Origin: Aquificaceae bacterium
GTDB taxonomy: Bacteria; Aquificota; Aquificia; Aquificales; Aquificaceae
Length of the DNA stretch: 64,000 bases
Assembly (NCBI GenBank): GCA_027079305.1
Contig: JALWVU010000055.1
Location: 434,001-498,000, forward strand
Direction: 5' to 3'
Of the stretch, positions 42,119 through 49,652 are shown piece after piece. The notes under the pieces were generated by a model, which did no database searches, had not been told where the DNA came from, and saw only the letters and a program-made list of their open reading frames with translations. Each line of letters begins with the position of its first letter. The first letter of the stretch is position 1. A program made the position numbers and the translations under genes.

Positions 42119-44782
42119 CTACACTCCCAACAATTCTTTAAAATCCTCAACGCTTAGATTTTCAGGATTTATCTCTTTAACGGGAATTCCTTTAACGTTA
42201 GAGATGCTTTCTTTTATATCTATTTCCTTGTCCGGATAGAGTTCTTTTAGGTTTATTTTTACATCGTTGCCTTCAATCTTTATAGCTTTTGTGAGCTTTT
42301 TATCAAACATGAACGGGTCTACTTTTGCGGGGTCGTATTCTTCTTTTAAAACCGCCTTTAGCTTTTTAGCAAACTCTTTTATGTCCGTATCGGAATATTC
42401 AATTGTTTTTAAGATGTCCTCATACTGTTCAAGCTCGTAGTATTTGAAAAATCCGCCTGCATTTTTGGGATTGTATTTTTCTTTTACATCTTTTTCTTTA
42501 GAGATTCCGGATTTGTCGTAAAAGAGGACTTTTTTCATTCTCGGTAAAACTACACTCCAGAAATGCTCTCCCATTTCAATTCCTATCCATTTTCTTTTTA
42601 GTTTGTGTGCTACCGCTGTGGTTGTGCCGGAGCCGAGGAAGAAATCTAAAATTAGGTCTCCTTCTTCGGAGGTGGATTCTATGACTCTTTTTAGGAGTAT
42701 TTCGGAGTTTTCGGTTTGGAAGTTCCAAGTTTGGGAATAACCGGGAATGTCTGTCCAGTTGGAGTCTATTTGTTTTTGAGTAGTTGGTTCTAGAAGATAT
42801 TCTACTTTTACATTTTCTTTATTACCACATTGGGGGCAACCATTCCATTTACCTTTTGTATGAATAAATCCGCATTCTTTACACTTAATCCTTATTCTTC
42901 CTTCTTTTTCCATCTGCTTAATCTTTTCTTGTCCATATGTCCAGTGTCTCCCTTTCGGTGGTTTTAGAAGATAACCAAAAATATACAAAGCTTTACCTTC
43001 TCCTTGTGAGTCCATTGAGTGCCATCTTTCCCCTTTAGGTTTATCCAAAGGTTTAAATAAAGGGTTTATTTTTGCTTGTTCAGTTTTTCCTACTAAAAAT
43101 AGACTATCTGTAGCTGTATTAAACCTATTTATTTTGGGATCTTGCTTACTAACTCTTGAAATAACAATCTCATTCCTAAAGTTCTCCTCTCCAAAAATCT
43201 CATTAAGTAGCAATCTCACATACATATTGCCGTTGTAATCACATCTGACAAAAATACTTCCCTTTTCATTGAGAAGTTCCTTAGCCAAGCTTATACGGTT
43301 TTCAAGCATCGTAATCCATGTAGAATCCTTGAATTTAACTATGTAATCGTAATCCGCATCCTGTTCCTTGTTAAAAGGTGGGTCTATATAAATCGTTTGA
43401 ATCCTTCCCCTGAATTTGGGAAGAATAGTATTAAGAGCTTGCCAGTTCTCACTCTTTATGAGCCATCCATCAAGCTCCTTATCTACATCAAAAATTTCCT
43501 CTATTTTCTCTTTCAATTCTTTAAAGTATTTCGTATCAATTGGCAAAAACTGATACTTTTCGTTTAAAGAATCTCCTTTCAAAACGTCTTCTACCTTAAA
43601 TTTCTCATCTATAATATCCAGCAAAAACCATTCCTCAATCTGGTTCTTAATTTCGTAATTCTCAAACCTTTCTCTGATGTGTTTGAAGTTTTCCTTTACT
43701 TTCTTGAGGGTTTCCAAATTCTTCTTAAATTCCTCTTCTTGTTCTTTTAGCTTATTTAAAACTTCCTCAAAGACTTCTCTTTTCTTCTTAAACAGCCTAT
43801 CAATTGAGATAACGTAGTTAGAATTGAAAACAAACCTCGGTTTTTCCCAGATTTTTTTAAGTTCGTTTTCAAAGTGAGAGATAAACTCTATAATTTTATA
43901 AGCTACTTCCTTTATAACCTTGAGTTGTTTAAATCTTTCAGGTGTAAAATCCACTTCCTGAGAGTATAGATACTGATACATCCATAAATCAAACTGTTCT
44001 TTTAAGAATTTTTTCGCATCTTTATTAATGAAGTAATCAACGTAAAGCTGTTTCTCAAAGGTCTTTATTGCTTTCTTTATAGACTCTTCTTTAACGTTCT
44101 TGTATTCCTTTCTAACTTCTTTTAGAATGTCATTAACCTTGGTTTTTCTTCCTTTCTCTGAATAAGAAACTTTGATAATTATGTCCCAATTACTGTCAAA
44201 GCCAGCAAATTCGTAGATAAATTCTCTTTTCTCGTTGTTTTTCTTCAATTCAAGCTCGGAAGCGTCAAAGATAAAGCTTATACCTTCCTCTGGAATAAAA
44301 ACCTTCATGGAACGGACAACACGGTCGGTTTTGATGTAGTAAAGCATTCTTGTTTTCCAGAACAACGCTGTATCTTGTTTGTCTGAAAGTATCTGCTCGT
44401 AATCCGTATTAAAGTCCTCATCGGAAGGAACAAAGTATGCCTCTCTTTTTGTATCGTTTTTGTAAACCTTCTCGTAAATCTTGTAAAAAAGAGGAGTGTA
44501 AGTAAAGTATATGCTTCCAGTCTCCGAAAAGTATCTATGGAAGAAGGAATATAGCTTTGTGTAAAGTTCTTCTTCAAAGTTTTCCTTCCTTTTGGGAGTA
44601 AGGGAAAGCTCTTCAAGCTTTTGTCTTATAAAGTGTTCAAGCTCCGGTTTGAGGAAGTTTTCAAAGTATTTTCTTTTTACCTTCAGAAGGTTGATATAGC
44701 CTCCCTTCCCTTCAATTTCCGCACCTACAAATAAGCCCTCCAATATGTTCCAAAATTCTTCCTTAAAAGTCTTTCTCTCCAT
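42119..44782 (-). CDS. mod: Type III DNA methyltransferase, Mod subunit
   Basis: 887 residues. Catalytic motif IV is TIYIDPPFN, followed by NRISLAKELLNEKGSIFVRC; motif I, LDFFLGSGTTTAVAHKLKRK, lies later, the beta-class order. The target-recognition region between them contains a zinc ribbon (IKCKECG and GCPQCGN). A long helical N-terminal region (about 1-400) is larger than in most Mod proteins. It methylates adenine at the recognition sequence, protects the genome and is needed for Res activity. AAAGGGG precedes the ATG and a TATAAT box lies upstream. AT-rich. Confidence 0.95.
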   Translation of the reverse strand: MERKTFKEEFWNILEGLFVGAEIEGKGGYINLLKVKRKYFENFLKPELEHFIRQKLEELSLTPKRKENFEEELYTKLYSFFHRYFSETGSIYFTYTPLFYKIYEKVYKNDTKREAYFVPSDEDFNTDYEQILSDKQDTALFWKTRMLYYIKTDRVVRSMKVFIPEEGISFIFDASELELKKNNEKREFIYEFAGFDSNWDIIIKVSYSEKGRKTKVNDILKEVRKEYKNVKEESIKKAIKTFEKQLYVDYFINKDAKKFLKEQFDLWMYQYLYSQEVDFTPERFKQLKVIKEVAYKIIEFISHFENELKKIWEKPRFVFNSNYVISIDRLFKKKREVFEEVLNKLKEQEEEFKKNLETLKKVKENFKHIRERFENYEIKNQIEEWFLLDIIDEKFKVEDVLKGDSLNEKYQFLPIDTKYFKELKEKIEEIFDVDKELDGWLIKSENWQALNTILPKFRGRIQTIYIDPPFNKEQDADYDYIVKFKDSTWITMLENRISLAKELLNEKGSIFVRCDYNGNMYVRLLLNEIFGEENFRNEIVISRVSKQDPKINRFNTATDSLFLVGKTEQAKINPLFKPLDKPKGERWHSMDSQGEGKALYIFGYLLKPPKGRHWTYGQEKIKQMEKEGRIRIKCKECGFIHTKGKWNGCPQCGNKENVKVEYLLEPTTQKQIDSNWTDIPGYSQTWNFQTENSEILLKRVIESTSEEGDLILDFFLGSGTTTAVAHKLKRKWIGIEMGEHFWSVVLPRMKKVLFYDKSGISKEKDVKEKYNPKNAGGFFKYYELEQYEDILKTIEYSDTDIKEFAKKLKAVLKEEYDPAKVDPFMFDKKLTKAIKIEGNDVKINLKELYPDKEIDIKESISNVKGIPVKEINPENLSVEDFKELLGV

Positions 44783-44797
44783 GTGAACCCCTTTAAG

Positions 44798-44803
44798 ATT
44801 ATA
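44798..44803 (-). promoter_or_regulatory. -10 box (TATAAT) of the mod-res operon
   Basis: Perfect TATAAT read leftward, 15 bases before the mod ATG with AAAGGGG between. No clear -35. Confidence 0.5.
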
Positions 44804-44833
44804 CCTATAAGCTCCGGGTAGTATAGGCTTGTT

Positions 44834-45124
44834 TTATGCCATCTCAAAAAACTTCCTGGCATACCTCTCATCCGCCCTGTCGTCTTCCCTGCAAAGAGAA
44901 AGAAGATGGGGGTTTGGCTCAAATAGGTATCCGTAATCCCTGGCAAAACCGCAGGCGAGTCTTATCTGGTCTTCGGGGAATTTCTTTAGCTCCTCAAGGG
45001 TAAGGTCTTTATTGAAGAGGGCTTCAAGCCAGAGGGAGTTGCGGACTTTGGTGTCTTCGTCTATTAGCTTTTCTATCTCTTCTTCAGGAATGCCGAAGAT
45101 GGAACTTAATACTTTGAAGGGCAT
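44834..45124 (-). CDS. Small hypothetical protein upstream of mod
   Basis: 96 residues, helical and acidic: VLSSIFGIPEEEIEKLIDED, LTLEELKKFPEDQIRLACGF, ending ARKFFEMA. No family recognised. Its start is only 12 bases from the divergent nucleotidyltransferase gene start, so the two starts share a very short control region. GC is closer to the toxin-antitoxin genes than to mod, so it is probably not part of the restriction system. Confidence 0.6.
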   Translation of the reverse strand: MPFKVLSSIFGIPEEEIEKLIDEDTKVRNSLWLEALFNKDLTLEELKKFPEDQIRLACGFARDYGYLFEPNPHLLSLCREDDRADERYARKFFEMA

Positions 45125-45136
45125 ACTATTAAGATA

Positions 45137-45694
45137 ATGGACAGGGAAGAGCTTGTGAAGATACTTGAGGGGTATGCGAAAGAGAAGGGGGAGAGGCTCT
45201 CGCTCATAATCGTGGGGGCACTCGCTCTGCCCTTTTACGGAGTTGAGGGGAGATACACGAGGGATGTTGACGCAGAGGTTCTGGAGGGAGACCTCTATAA
45301 TCTCAAGGACTTTCTCAATGAGCTTGGTGTAGAGGCTGACCTTACCGAGAACTTCTCAGGGTGGTCTGTGGTGTCCATGCCCTCCGATTACAGGGGAAGG
45401 GCTGTTAGCGTTTACGAATCTCCATACCTGAGCCTGAAGGTTCTTGAGCCTTACGACTTCATCCTCGCAAAGCTCAGGAGAGGGACGCAGGAGGACATAG
45501 AGGACGCCCTGAAGGTTGCCAGGAGCTTAAAGGACTTCAGCCCTGAAAGACTGAGGGAGAGGATAGAGCGGGCTGTCCGGGAGTCTCCCAGAGACACGTA
45601 TCTTCTCAGCTTCAGGAAAATCTGTGAGCACTTCTTTTCGCTACTTTCTGAGAAAAAGGGAAGACAGGTCAGGAGGAGACCGCCAAGACCTTAG
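45137..45694 (+). CDS. MNT/DUF6036-type nucleotidyltransferase
   Basis: 185 residues. LSLIIVGALALPFYGVEGRY then TRDVDAEV gives a G-x-x-A and an intact D-x-D. LKVLEPYDFILAKLRRGTQE then DIEDALKVAR is the conserved helix that pairs with a second domain. Such proteins are antitoxins or toxins of nucleotide-transferring TA systems. Tail is Arg/Pro rich (RRRPPRP). Divergent from the 96-residue gene. Palindrome 3 begins 6 bases after its stop. Confidence 0.75.
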   Translation: MDREELVKILEGYAKEKGERLSLIIVGALALPFYGVEGRYTRDVDAEVLEGDLYNLKDFLNELGVEADLTENFSGWSVVSMPSDYRGRAVSVYESPYLSLKVLEPYDFILAKLRRGTQEDIEDALKVARSLKDFSPERLRERIERAVRESPRDTYLLSFRKICEHFFSLLSEKKGRQVRRRPPRP

Positions 45695-45699
45695 AGAGG

Positions 45700-45719
45700 T
45701 TGGGAATAATTTATCCTAA
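45700..45719. promoter_or_regulatory. Island palindrome 3
   Basis: TTGGGAATAATTTATCCTAA: one mismatch between arms. Immediately downstream of the nucleotidyltransferase stop and 72 bases before the Fic start. Confidence 0.75.
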
Positions 45720-45790
45720 ACTTCACAAGTCCGTATCACTCTCACCATTTCCTTGAAAACCAATAAAGGCAATTCATATTAATTGATACG

Positions 45791-46696
45791 ATGGCGTATC
45801 AAAGAGAGCCTTTTGTCCTTGCTGAGGAGTTCTTTCCCTACCTGCTTGAAGAGGAGACCGAATGCTCTCTCGCCATAGAACAGGTGAGGGTGCAGATGGA
45901 TGAGCTCGGGGAGAAAGTGCCCAAAGACCCGAGACTGAGGCAGGCGTGGAACTACTACCGGACAGCCAAAGAGGTCTATTCTCTCGCCCTGAAGGGAGCG
46001 GGAAAGGAGGAGGTTATAACCGAACCCCTCGTTCTCTGGGTTTACGAAAAGCTCTGGGAAGGCTTCAGCGTCCCGAAGGGATACAGGGACACGGACATGG
46101 TTATCTCCGGAGCGAGGTTTGAACCTCCGAGACCGGAAGTTGTCCCGAAGGTGATGGGGAGAGTCCTTGAGTGGCTCAGGAACTCGGAGCTTGAGCCTGT
46201 GAGGAAGTCCGCAGTCTTCCACCTCCTCTTTGAGGTAGTCCATCCCTTCACGGACGGCAACGGGAGGGTGGGAAGGATTTTAATGAATGCCGTTTTGATA
46301 GAGGGAGGACTGATAAACGTTGCTTTCAGAGACAGGGAAAGATACATAGAGGCTCTCAGGGAAGCAGAAGAGGGAGCGGTCGTCGTAGTGGACAAGCTCT
46401 CAAGGGGGAGGAAGCTCACGGACGGGCAGATAACGGATACTGTCCTTGAATACGGAGAGGTTGGGGTCTTTGAGGGGTTGATAAGGAAGGAGATGCTCCA
46501 CAGCCTGAAGGTTTACGGAAGGAAAAAGGACGTGCTCTTAACTCCCTATCAGGTTGCTCAGCTCCTTGGGTTCAAAAGCAAAGACTACGTGAGGGTGTTG
46601 ATAAACAGGGGGACGCTTGTAGGGAAGAAGGTAGGCAGGACGTGGTTCGTTCCCCTGTCCGAGGTTATCAGCTACGTGGAGAGGAAGGATTTGTAA
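45791..46696 (+). CDS. Fic-domain protein, second copy, variant inhibitory motif
   Basis: 301 residues. Fic core VHPFTDGNGRVGRILMNAVL is complete with catalytic His. The N-terminal candidate inhibitory helix reads SLAIEQ, where a class II Fic would have SxxxE followed by Gly or Asn, so release of self-inhibition may differ. The C-terminal helix-turn-helix-like segment (LTPYQVAQLLGFKSKDYVRV, then VGRTWFVPLSEV) parallels the Fic at 28,346. Transfers AMP or another nucleotide to protein targets. It follows palindrome 3 by 72 bases; no ribosome site is evident. Confidence 0.88.
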   Translation: MAYQREPFVLAEEFFPYLLEEETECSLAIEQVRVQMDELGEKVPKDPRLRQAWNYYRTAKEVYSLALKGAGKEEVITEPLVLWVYEKLWEGFSVPKGYRDTDMVISGARFEPPRPEVVPKVMGRVLEWLRNSELEPVRKSAVFHLLFEVVHPFTDGNGRVGRILMNAVLIEGGLINVAFRDRERYIEALREAEEGAVVVVDKLSRGRKLTDGQITDTVLEYGEVGVFEGLIRKEMLHSLKVYGRKKDVLLTPYQVAQLLGFKSKDYVRVLINRGTLVGKKVGRTWFVPLSEVISYVERKDL

Positions 46697-46724
46697 AGAA
46701 AATTTCTTGACATAAATTTTCTTT
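46695..46724. promoter_or_regulatory. Inverted repeat before the ATPase gene
   Basis: AAAGAAAATTT and AAATTTTCTTT are a perfect 11-base inverted repeat around an 8-base loop (CTTGACAT). It overlaps the Fic stop and ends 3 bases before the ATPase ATG. It could be an operator or an RNA hairpin over the start. Confidence 0.6.
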
Positions 46725-46727
46725 ATT

Positions 46728-47831
46728 ATGAATAAAGAATTTTTCTTGAAAGTGGGAGTAATAGACGAGGAGTTTATAAACAGGAGGAGGGAACTTGAGG
46801 ATGTATCCGCTCTCGTGAGAATGGGGCAGAGCTGTGTGTTTATAGCCCCGAGGAGATACGGTAAGACCTCGCTCATGCTGAAGGTGGCGGAGAGGGTAAA
46901 GGAGGACTTCTTCATCGCTTACGTGGACGTGAACGTGTGCACGAGCGTGAGGGACCTGGGAGAGCACATACTCAACGCTGTTTACTCTGCGGTCGGCATA
47001 AAGGGGTTCGTCCAGAAAGCTAAGGACAGGATAGGGGAGCTTCTTAGGTCTATGAGGGAGTTGAAGGTAAAGGTGGGGGAGCTTGAGCTTGAGGTGGGAC
47101 TTGAGCTTTTGCAGGAGAAGGAGGATATTGCGTTTCTCAGAAAGGTTATAGACCTGCCCCAGGAGCTTGCCCGGAAGTCAGGAAAGAGGCTCCTCGTCAT
47201 ATACGATGAGTTCTCTGAGGTTTACACGCTGAACAAGAAGATACCGGACATCGTGCGGAGCTCCGTGCAGATGCATAAGGACTGCGTTTATATGTTTGCG
47301 GGCTCTCAGGAGAGTATGATGAGGAGGTTCTTCACATCTCCGAAGGGACCCTTCTACAGGTTTGCAAAGGTGTTCGTCCTTGACTTCCTTGATGAAGAAG
47401 ACGTGAGGAAATACATAAGGGAGAAGGTCAGGTCGGCGGGTATGAGTCCGGATAAGGACGCTGAGGAAGAAGTCCTGAAAATAACGAGAGGTCATCCCTA
47501 CTACCTGAAAAAGCTCCTCCAGGTAATCTTCCTGACCTGCGATAGGTTTACTTCCGAATGCGTGCGAGAAAGTCTTGAAAGACTGCTTGAAGAGGAAAAG
47601 CACTACTTTGAGACGCTTCTTTACCACATCAAGGAGAAGAAATACAGGGGTGAGGTGGTGAGGATAATAGCTATGGGCGAAAACCCTTATGAGGTTCTGA
47701 AGGGGACGCTTTCAAGTCAGCAGGTTCTTCAGGTTCTCAAAGACCTTGAGCTGGAGGGTATAGTCAGGAGGAGGAAGAGGGGGGTTTACGAACTCACCGA
47801 CCCTGTCTTGGGTATATACCTTGGAAGGTAA
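46728..47831 (+). CDS. ATPase_2-family (archaeal-type) AAA ATPase
   Basis: 367 residues. The N-terminal FINRRRELEDVSALV is followed by Walker A IAPRRYGKTSLM, Walker B LLVIYDEFSEV, a sensor YMFAGSQES and a conserved Arg-Phe segment before a C-terminal winged helix (about 320-365; VLQVLKDLELEGIVRRRKRG). This is the ATPase_2 layout of STAND-like ATPases, frequent in mobile or defence loci with unknown targets. It has no fused nuclease. It lies between a Fic gene and an RHH-antitoxin pair. Confidence 0.85.
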   Translation: MNKEFFLKVGVIDEEFINRRRELEDVSALVRMGQSCVFIAPRRYGKTSLMLKVAERVKEDFFIAYVDVNVCTSVRDLGEHILNAVYSAVGIKGFVQKAKDRIGELLRSMRELKVKVGELELEVGLELLQEKEDIAFLRKVIDLPQELARKSGKRLLVIYDEFSEVYTLNKKIPDIVRSSVQMHKDCVYMFAGSQESMMRRFFTSPKGPFYRFAKVFVLDFLDEEDVRKYIREKVRSAGMSPDKDAEEEVLKITRGHPYYLKKLLQVIFLTCDRFTSECVRESLERLLEEEKHYFETLLYHIKEKKYRGEVVRIIAMGENPYEVLKGTLSSQQVLQVLKDLELEGIVRRRKRGVYELTDPVLGIYLGR

Positions 47832-47868
47832 ATTGCATACACACTCTCTTGTGCGTATATTCAGAAAC

Positions 47869-48024
47869 ATGAAAGTTCGAAAAAACATCACCCTCTCTGA
47901 AGAAGCGGAGAGGTTTTTAAAGAAGCTTGCCAGGGAGATGGGAAAGCCCCAGAGCGGGGTGATAGAGGAGCTTATCAGGAGCAAAGCCGACGAGAAAGAG
48001 AAGGAAAAAGCTCAGAGCTTTTGA
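47869..48024 (+). CDS. Ribbon-helix-helix (CopG-type) antitoxin
   Basis: 51 residues from ATG 47869: a strand VRKNITLSEEA, then helices ERFLKKLAREMGKPQSGVIE, a textbook RHH DNA-binding fold with a Lys/Glu-rich tail. Such proteins repress their own operon and neutralise the toxin encoded next. The following gene starts 5 bases after its stop. Confidence 0.78.
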   Translation: MKVRKNITLSEEAERFLKKLAREMGKPQSGVIEELIRSKADEKEKEKAQSF

Positions 48025-48028
48025 GGAT

Positions 48029-48313
48029 ATGATCAGGACGGTTAGAGAGATGAAAATCTCTCTGAAAGAGGATATCACCTTTCAGAAAGCAAAGGTCAAT
48101 AGGAGGGTAAGGTATGCAGGCTCCTTCCCCTTCAGGATTGTGGTGGTTTACGACTTCCTGAGGCTTGACAAGGAAGATAGATATAGGTTTTTTGACTTTG
48201 AGAGGAGGCTTCTGGACAGGATGGAAGGTGTGCTTTCTGGATTCTTCGGCGAAAAGGTATCTCTTCCGGTTGAGGTCGAGTTCTTGGGGAAATCGCTGGA
48301 GCATGGAAAGTGA
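48029..48313 (+). CDS. Putative toxin partner of RHH antitoxin, unrecognised
   Basis: 94 residues: strands and basic helices (VNRRVRYAGSFPFRIVVVYD, YRFFDFERRLLDRMEGVLSG) ending VEFLGKSLEHGK. No catalytic motif I can name. Its place directly behind an RHH gene, its size and basic nature fit a type II toxin. GAGGAT precedes the ATG. No RelE, MazF or PIN signature. Confidence 0.55.
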   Translation: MIRTVREMKISLKEDITFQKAKVNRRVRYAGSFPFRIVVVYDFLRLDKEDRYRFFDFERRLLDRMEGVLSGFFGEKVSLPVEVEFLGKSLEHGK

Positions 48314-48333
48314 ATCAGACAGAGGAAAGAGCT

Positions 48334-48540
48334 TTAAGATCCTCTTCTTTTCTCTATCTCTTTGTAAACCTCTTTAGCAAGATCTTCATCGCTTTTTATC
48401 CTTTCATGCAGATCCTCGACTATTTCGCAGATCTCTTGAACGCTCAGGTATCTCCCCTTCCCTTTTTCCATAAGATCCTCCATTTTTTCTATGACTTCAT
48501 CTACTAAGAATTCTATAACCTCTCTTTCGTTATAACGCAT
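48334..48540 (-). CDS. Small acidic helical protein
   Basis: 68 residues: EREVIEFLVDEVIEKMEDLM, YLSVQEICEIVEDLHERIKS. Entirely helical, acidic, convergent with the putative toxin. No family recognised. Its size and charge are those of an antitoxin or small regulator. The start is preceded by AT-rich DNA (TATAAATATAACA). Confidence 0.5.
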   Translation of the reverse strand: MRYNEREVIEFLVDEVIEKMEDLMEKGKGRYLSVQEICEIVEDLHERIKSDEDLAKEVYKEIEKRRGS

Positions 48541-48569
48541 CTATATAAATATAACACTCGTAATTGGTA

Positions 48570-48619
48570 TGCAGACAGAGGGAAAGAGCTTGAACAGGAG
48601 AAGGAGGCCTTATCTGTAG
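48570..48619 (+). pseudogene. Short gene remnant ending in an Arg/Pro tail
   Basis: A short frame MQTEGKSLNRRRRPYL ends at TAG 48617-48619, 14 bases before palindrome 4. On its own it proves nothing, but its end resembles the basic tails of other island proteins that precede a palindrome. Confidence 0.25.
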
Positions 48620-48633
48620 GGTTTTCTGGTTAG

Positions 48634-48653
48634 TTGGGAATAATTATTCCTAA
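48634..48653. promoter_or_regulatory. Island palindrome 4
   Basis: TTGGGAATAATTATTCCTAA; GGAATAATTATTCC at the core is a perfect palindrome. 37 bases before a TATAAT and 67 before the start of Trp-repeat copy 3. Confidence 0.8.
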
Positions 48654-48690
48654 CCGGCCGGGGAGGCGAACGAAATTTTTGCCCTCTCTT

Positions 48691-48696
48691 TATAAT
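48691..48696 (+). promoter_or_regulatory. -10 box (TATAAT) of Trp-repeat copy 3
   Basis: Perfect TATAAT within GAACGAAATT...CCCTCTCTTTATAATCCCC, almost the same block as at 33,155-33,189. ATG 24 bases downstream. Confidence 0.65.
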
Positions 48697-48719
48697 CCCC
48701 TAAAAACGGAGAGGTAGAG

Positions 48720-49649
48720 ATGGAAGAGTTTGACAAAGAGCTATGGGAAGAAGCTGGCTGGGATGATCTGGATGAGGCAAAGAGGTGGCACGAGGCCGGG
48801 TGGGGAAGGCAATTGTCAGAAGAGGAGTATGAGGAGCTTTCCCGTTATGGTAGATACCTTCCGGACTTCCCAGAGGTCAAGGGGAATGAACGGATTGTGG
48901 ATGAAATAATTGATGCGTATTTGTTCCGCCACGTTGTCGGTTGGGACGACCCGAGGGAAGCTTACAAGTGGTATCTATACGACATTTTCCCTCCCCAAGA
49001 TGCCCTGAGCTTCTACAAGGCAGGGTGGGACGTGTTTGAGGTTGACGACTGGCTCGTGGGCAACTATGACAGAAGCACCGAGATAGGAAAACTCTGGCTG
49101 GACAATCCTGTTGAGGCTCTAAGGTGGAAAGAAGCTGGATGGGAGAACGCAAAAGAGGCTTACGAATGGTATAGGGATGGCTGGAGGGACCCAGAGGAAG
49201 CTATGAAGTGGAGAAAGTCAGGTAGATGGAAAAAGCCGAGCTTCGCTTACGAATGGTATAGCGCCGGCTGGAGAGATCCAAAAGAGGCGTCCGAGTGGAG
49301 TGGTGCGTGGTTCAGACAAACGTTGCATACGCCAGGCCCAGAGGAGATACTCAAGTGGCACACTGTTGGTTGGGAAGACCCTGAAAAGGCAAGCGAGTGG
49401 TATAAGGCGGGCTGGAGAGACCCGGAAGAGGCCTTAATGTGGTATAAAGCTGGCTGGAGAGATGCAAAAAAAGCATTCACGTGGAGGGAGTCAGGGGAGT
49501 GGGATCCCAACCGCCCTGGGGAGTTGAGGATAGCCTACCGCATCCACAGAACTCTGAACGTCAACGACCCTGTGGAAGCCAAAAAGATAGCGGAGCAGAT
49601 GTCAGTGGCGGAGAAGAAGAGACCTCCGAGGCTATCACCTGGAAGGTGA
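48720..49649 (+). CDS. Trp-repeat protein copy 3 (intact)
   Basis: 309 residues. About twelve units of the 14-residue repeat, for example KAGWRDPEEALMWY and SAGWRDPKEASEWS, interrupted by conserved non-repeat segments: AGWGRQLSEEEYEEL near residue 28 and LFPPQDAL-like (DIFPPQDALSFYKAGWD) near residue 95. The same segments occur in the interrupted copy at 30,159, so these two are closer to each other than to copy 2. C-terminal ELRIAYRIHRTLNVNDPVEA, then a tail KKRPPRLSPGR. GAGAGG precedes the ATG. It leads an operon with a gamma-glutamylcyclotransferase-like gene. Function unknown; a binding scaffold is my inference. Confidence 0.8.
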   Translation: MEEFDKELWEEAGWDDLDEAKRWHEAGWGRQLSEEEYEELSRYGRYLPDFPEVKGNERIVDEIIDAYLFRHVVGWDDPREAYKWYLYDIFPPQDALSFYKAGWDVFEVDDWLVGNYDRSTEIGKLWLDNPVEALRWKEAGWENAKEAYEWYRDGWRDPEEAMKWRKSGRWKKPSFAYEWYSAGWRDPKEASEWSGAWFRQTLHTPGPEEILKWHTVGWEDPEKASEWYKAGWRDPEEALMWYKAGWRDAKKAFTWRESGEWDPNRPGELRIAYRIHRTLNVNDPVEAKKIAEQMSVAEKKRPPRLSPGR

Positions 49650-49652
49650 AAG

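Noticed and set aside
42731-42752. A seventh palindrome inside mod (TTGGGAATAACCGGGAATG)
   Set aside because: Only the left half-site matches; the right arm is absent and it lies within a coding region.
30159-49649. Trp-repeat genes as tandem DNA repeats or low-complexity noise
   Set aside because: The units vary at the DNA level while the Gly-Trp, Pro, Glu-Ala and Trp positions persist, which indicates selection on protein.
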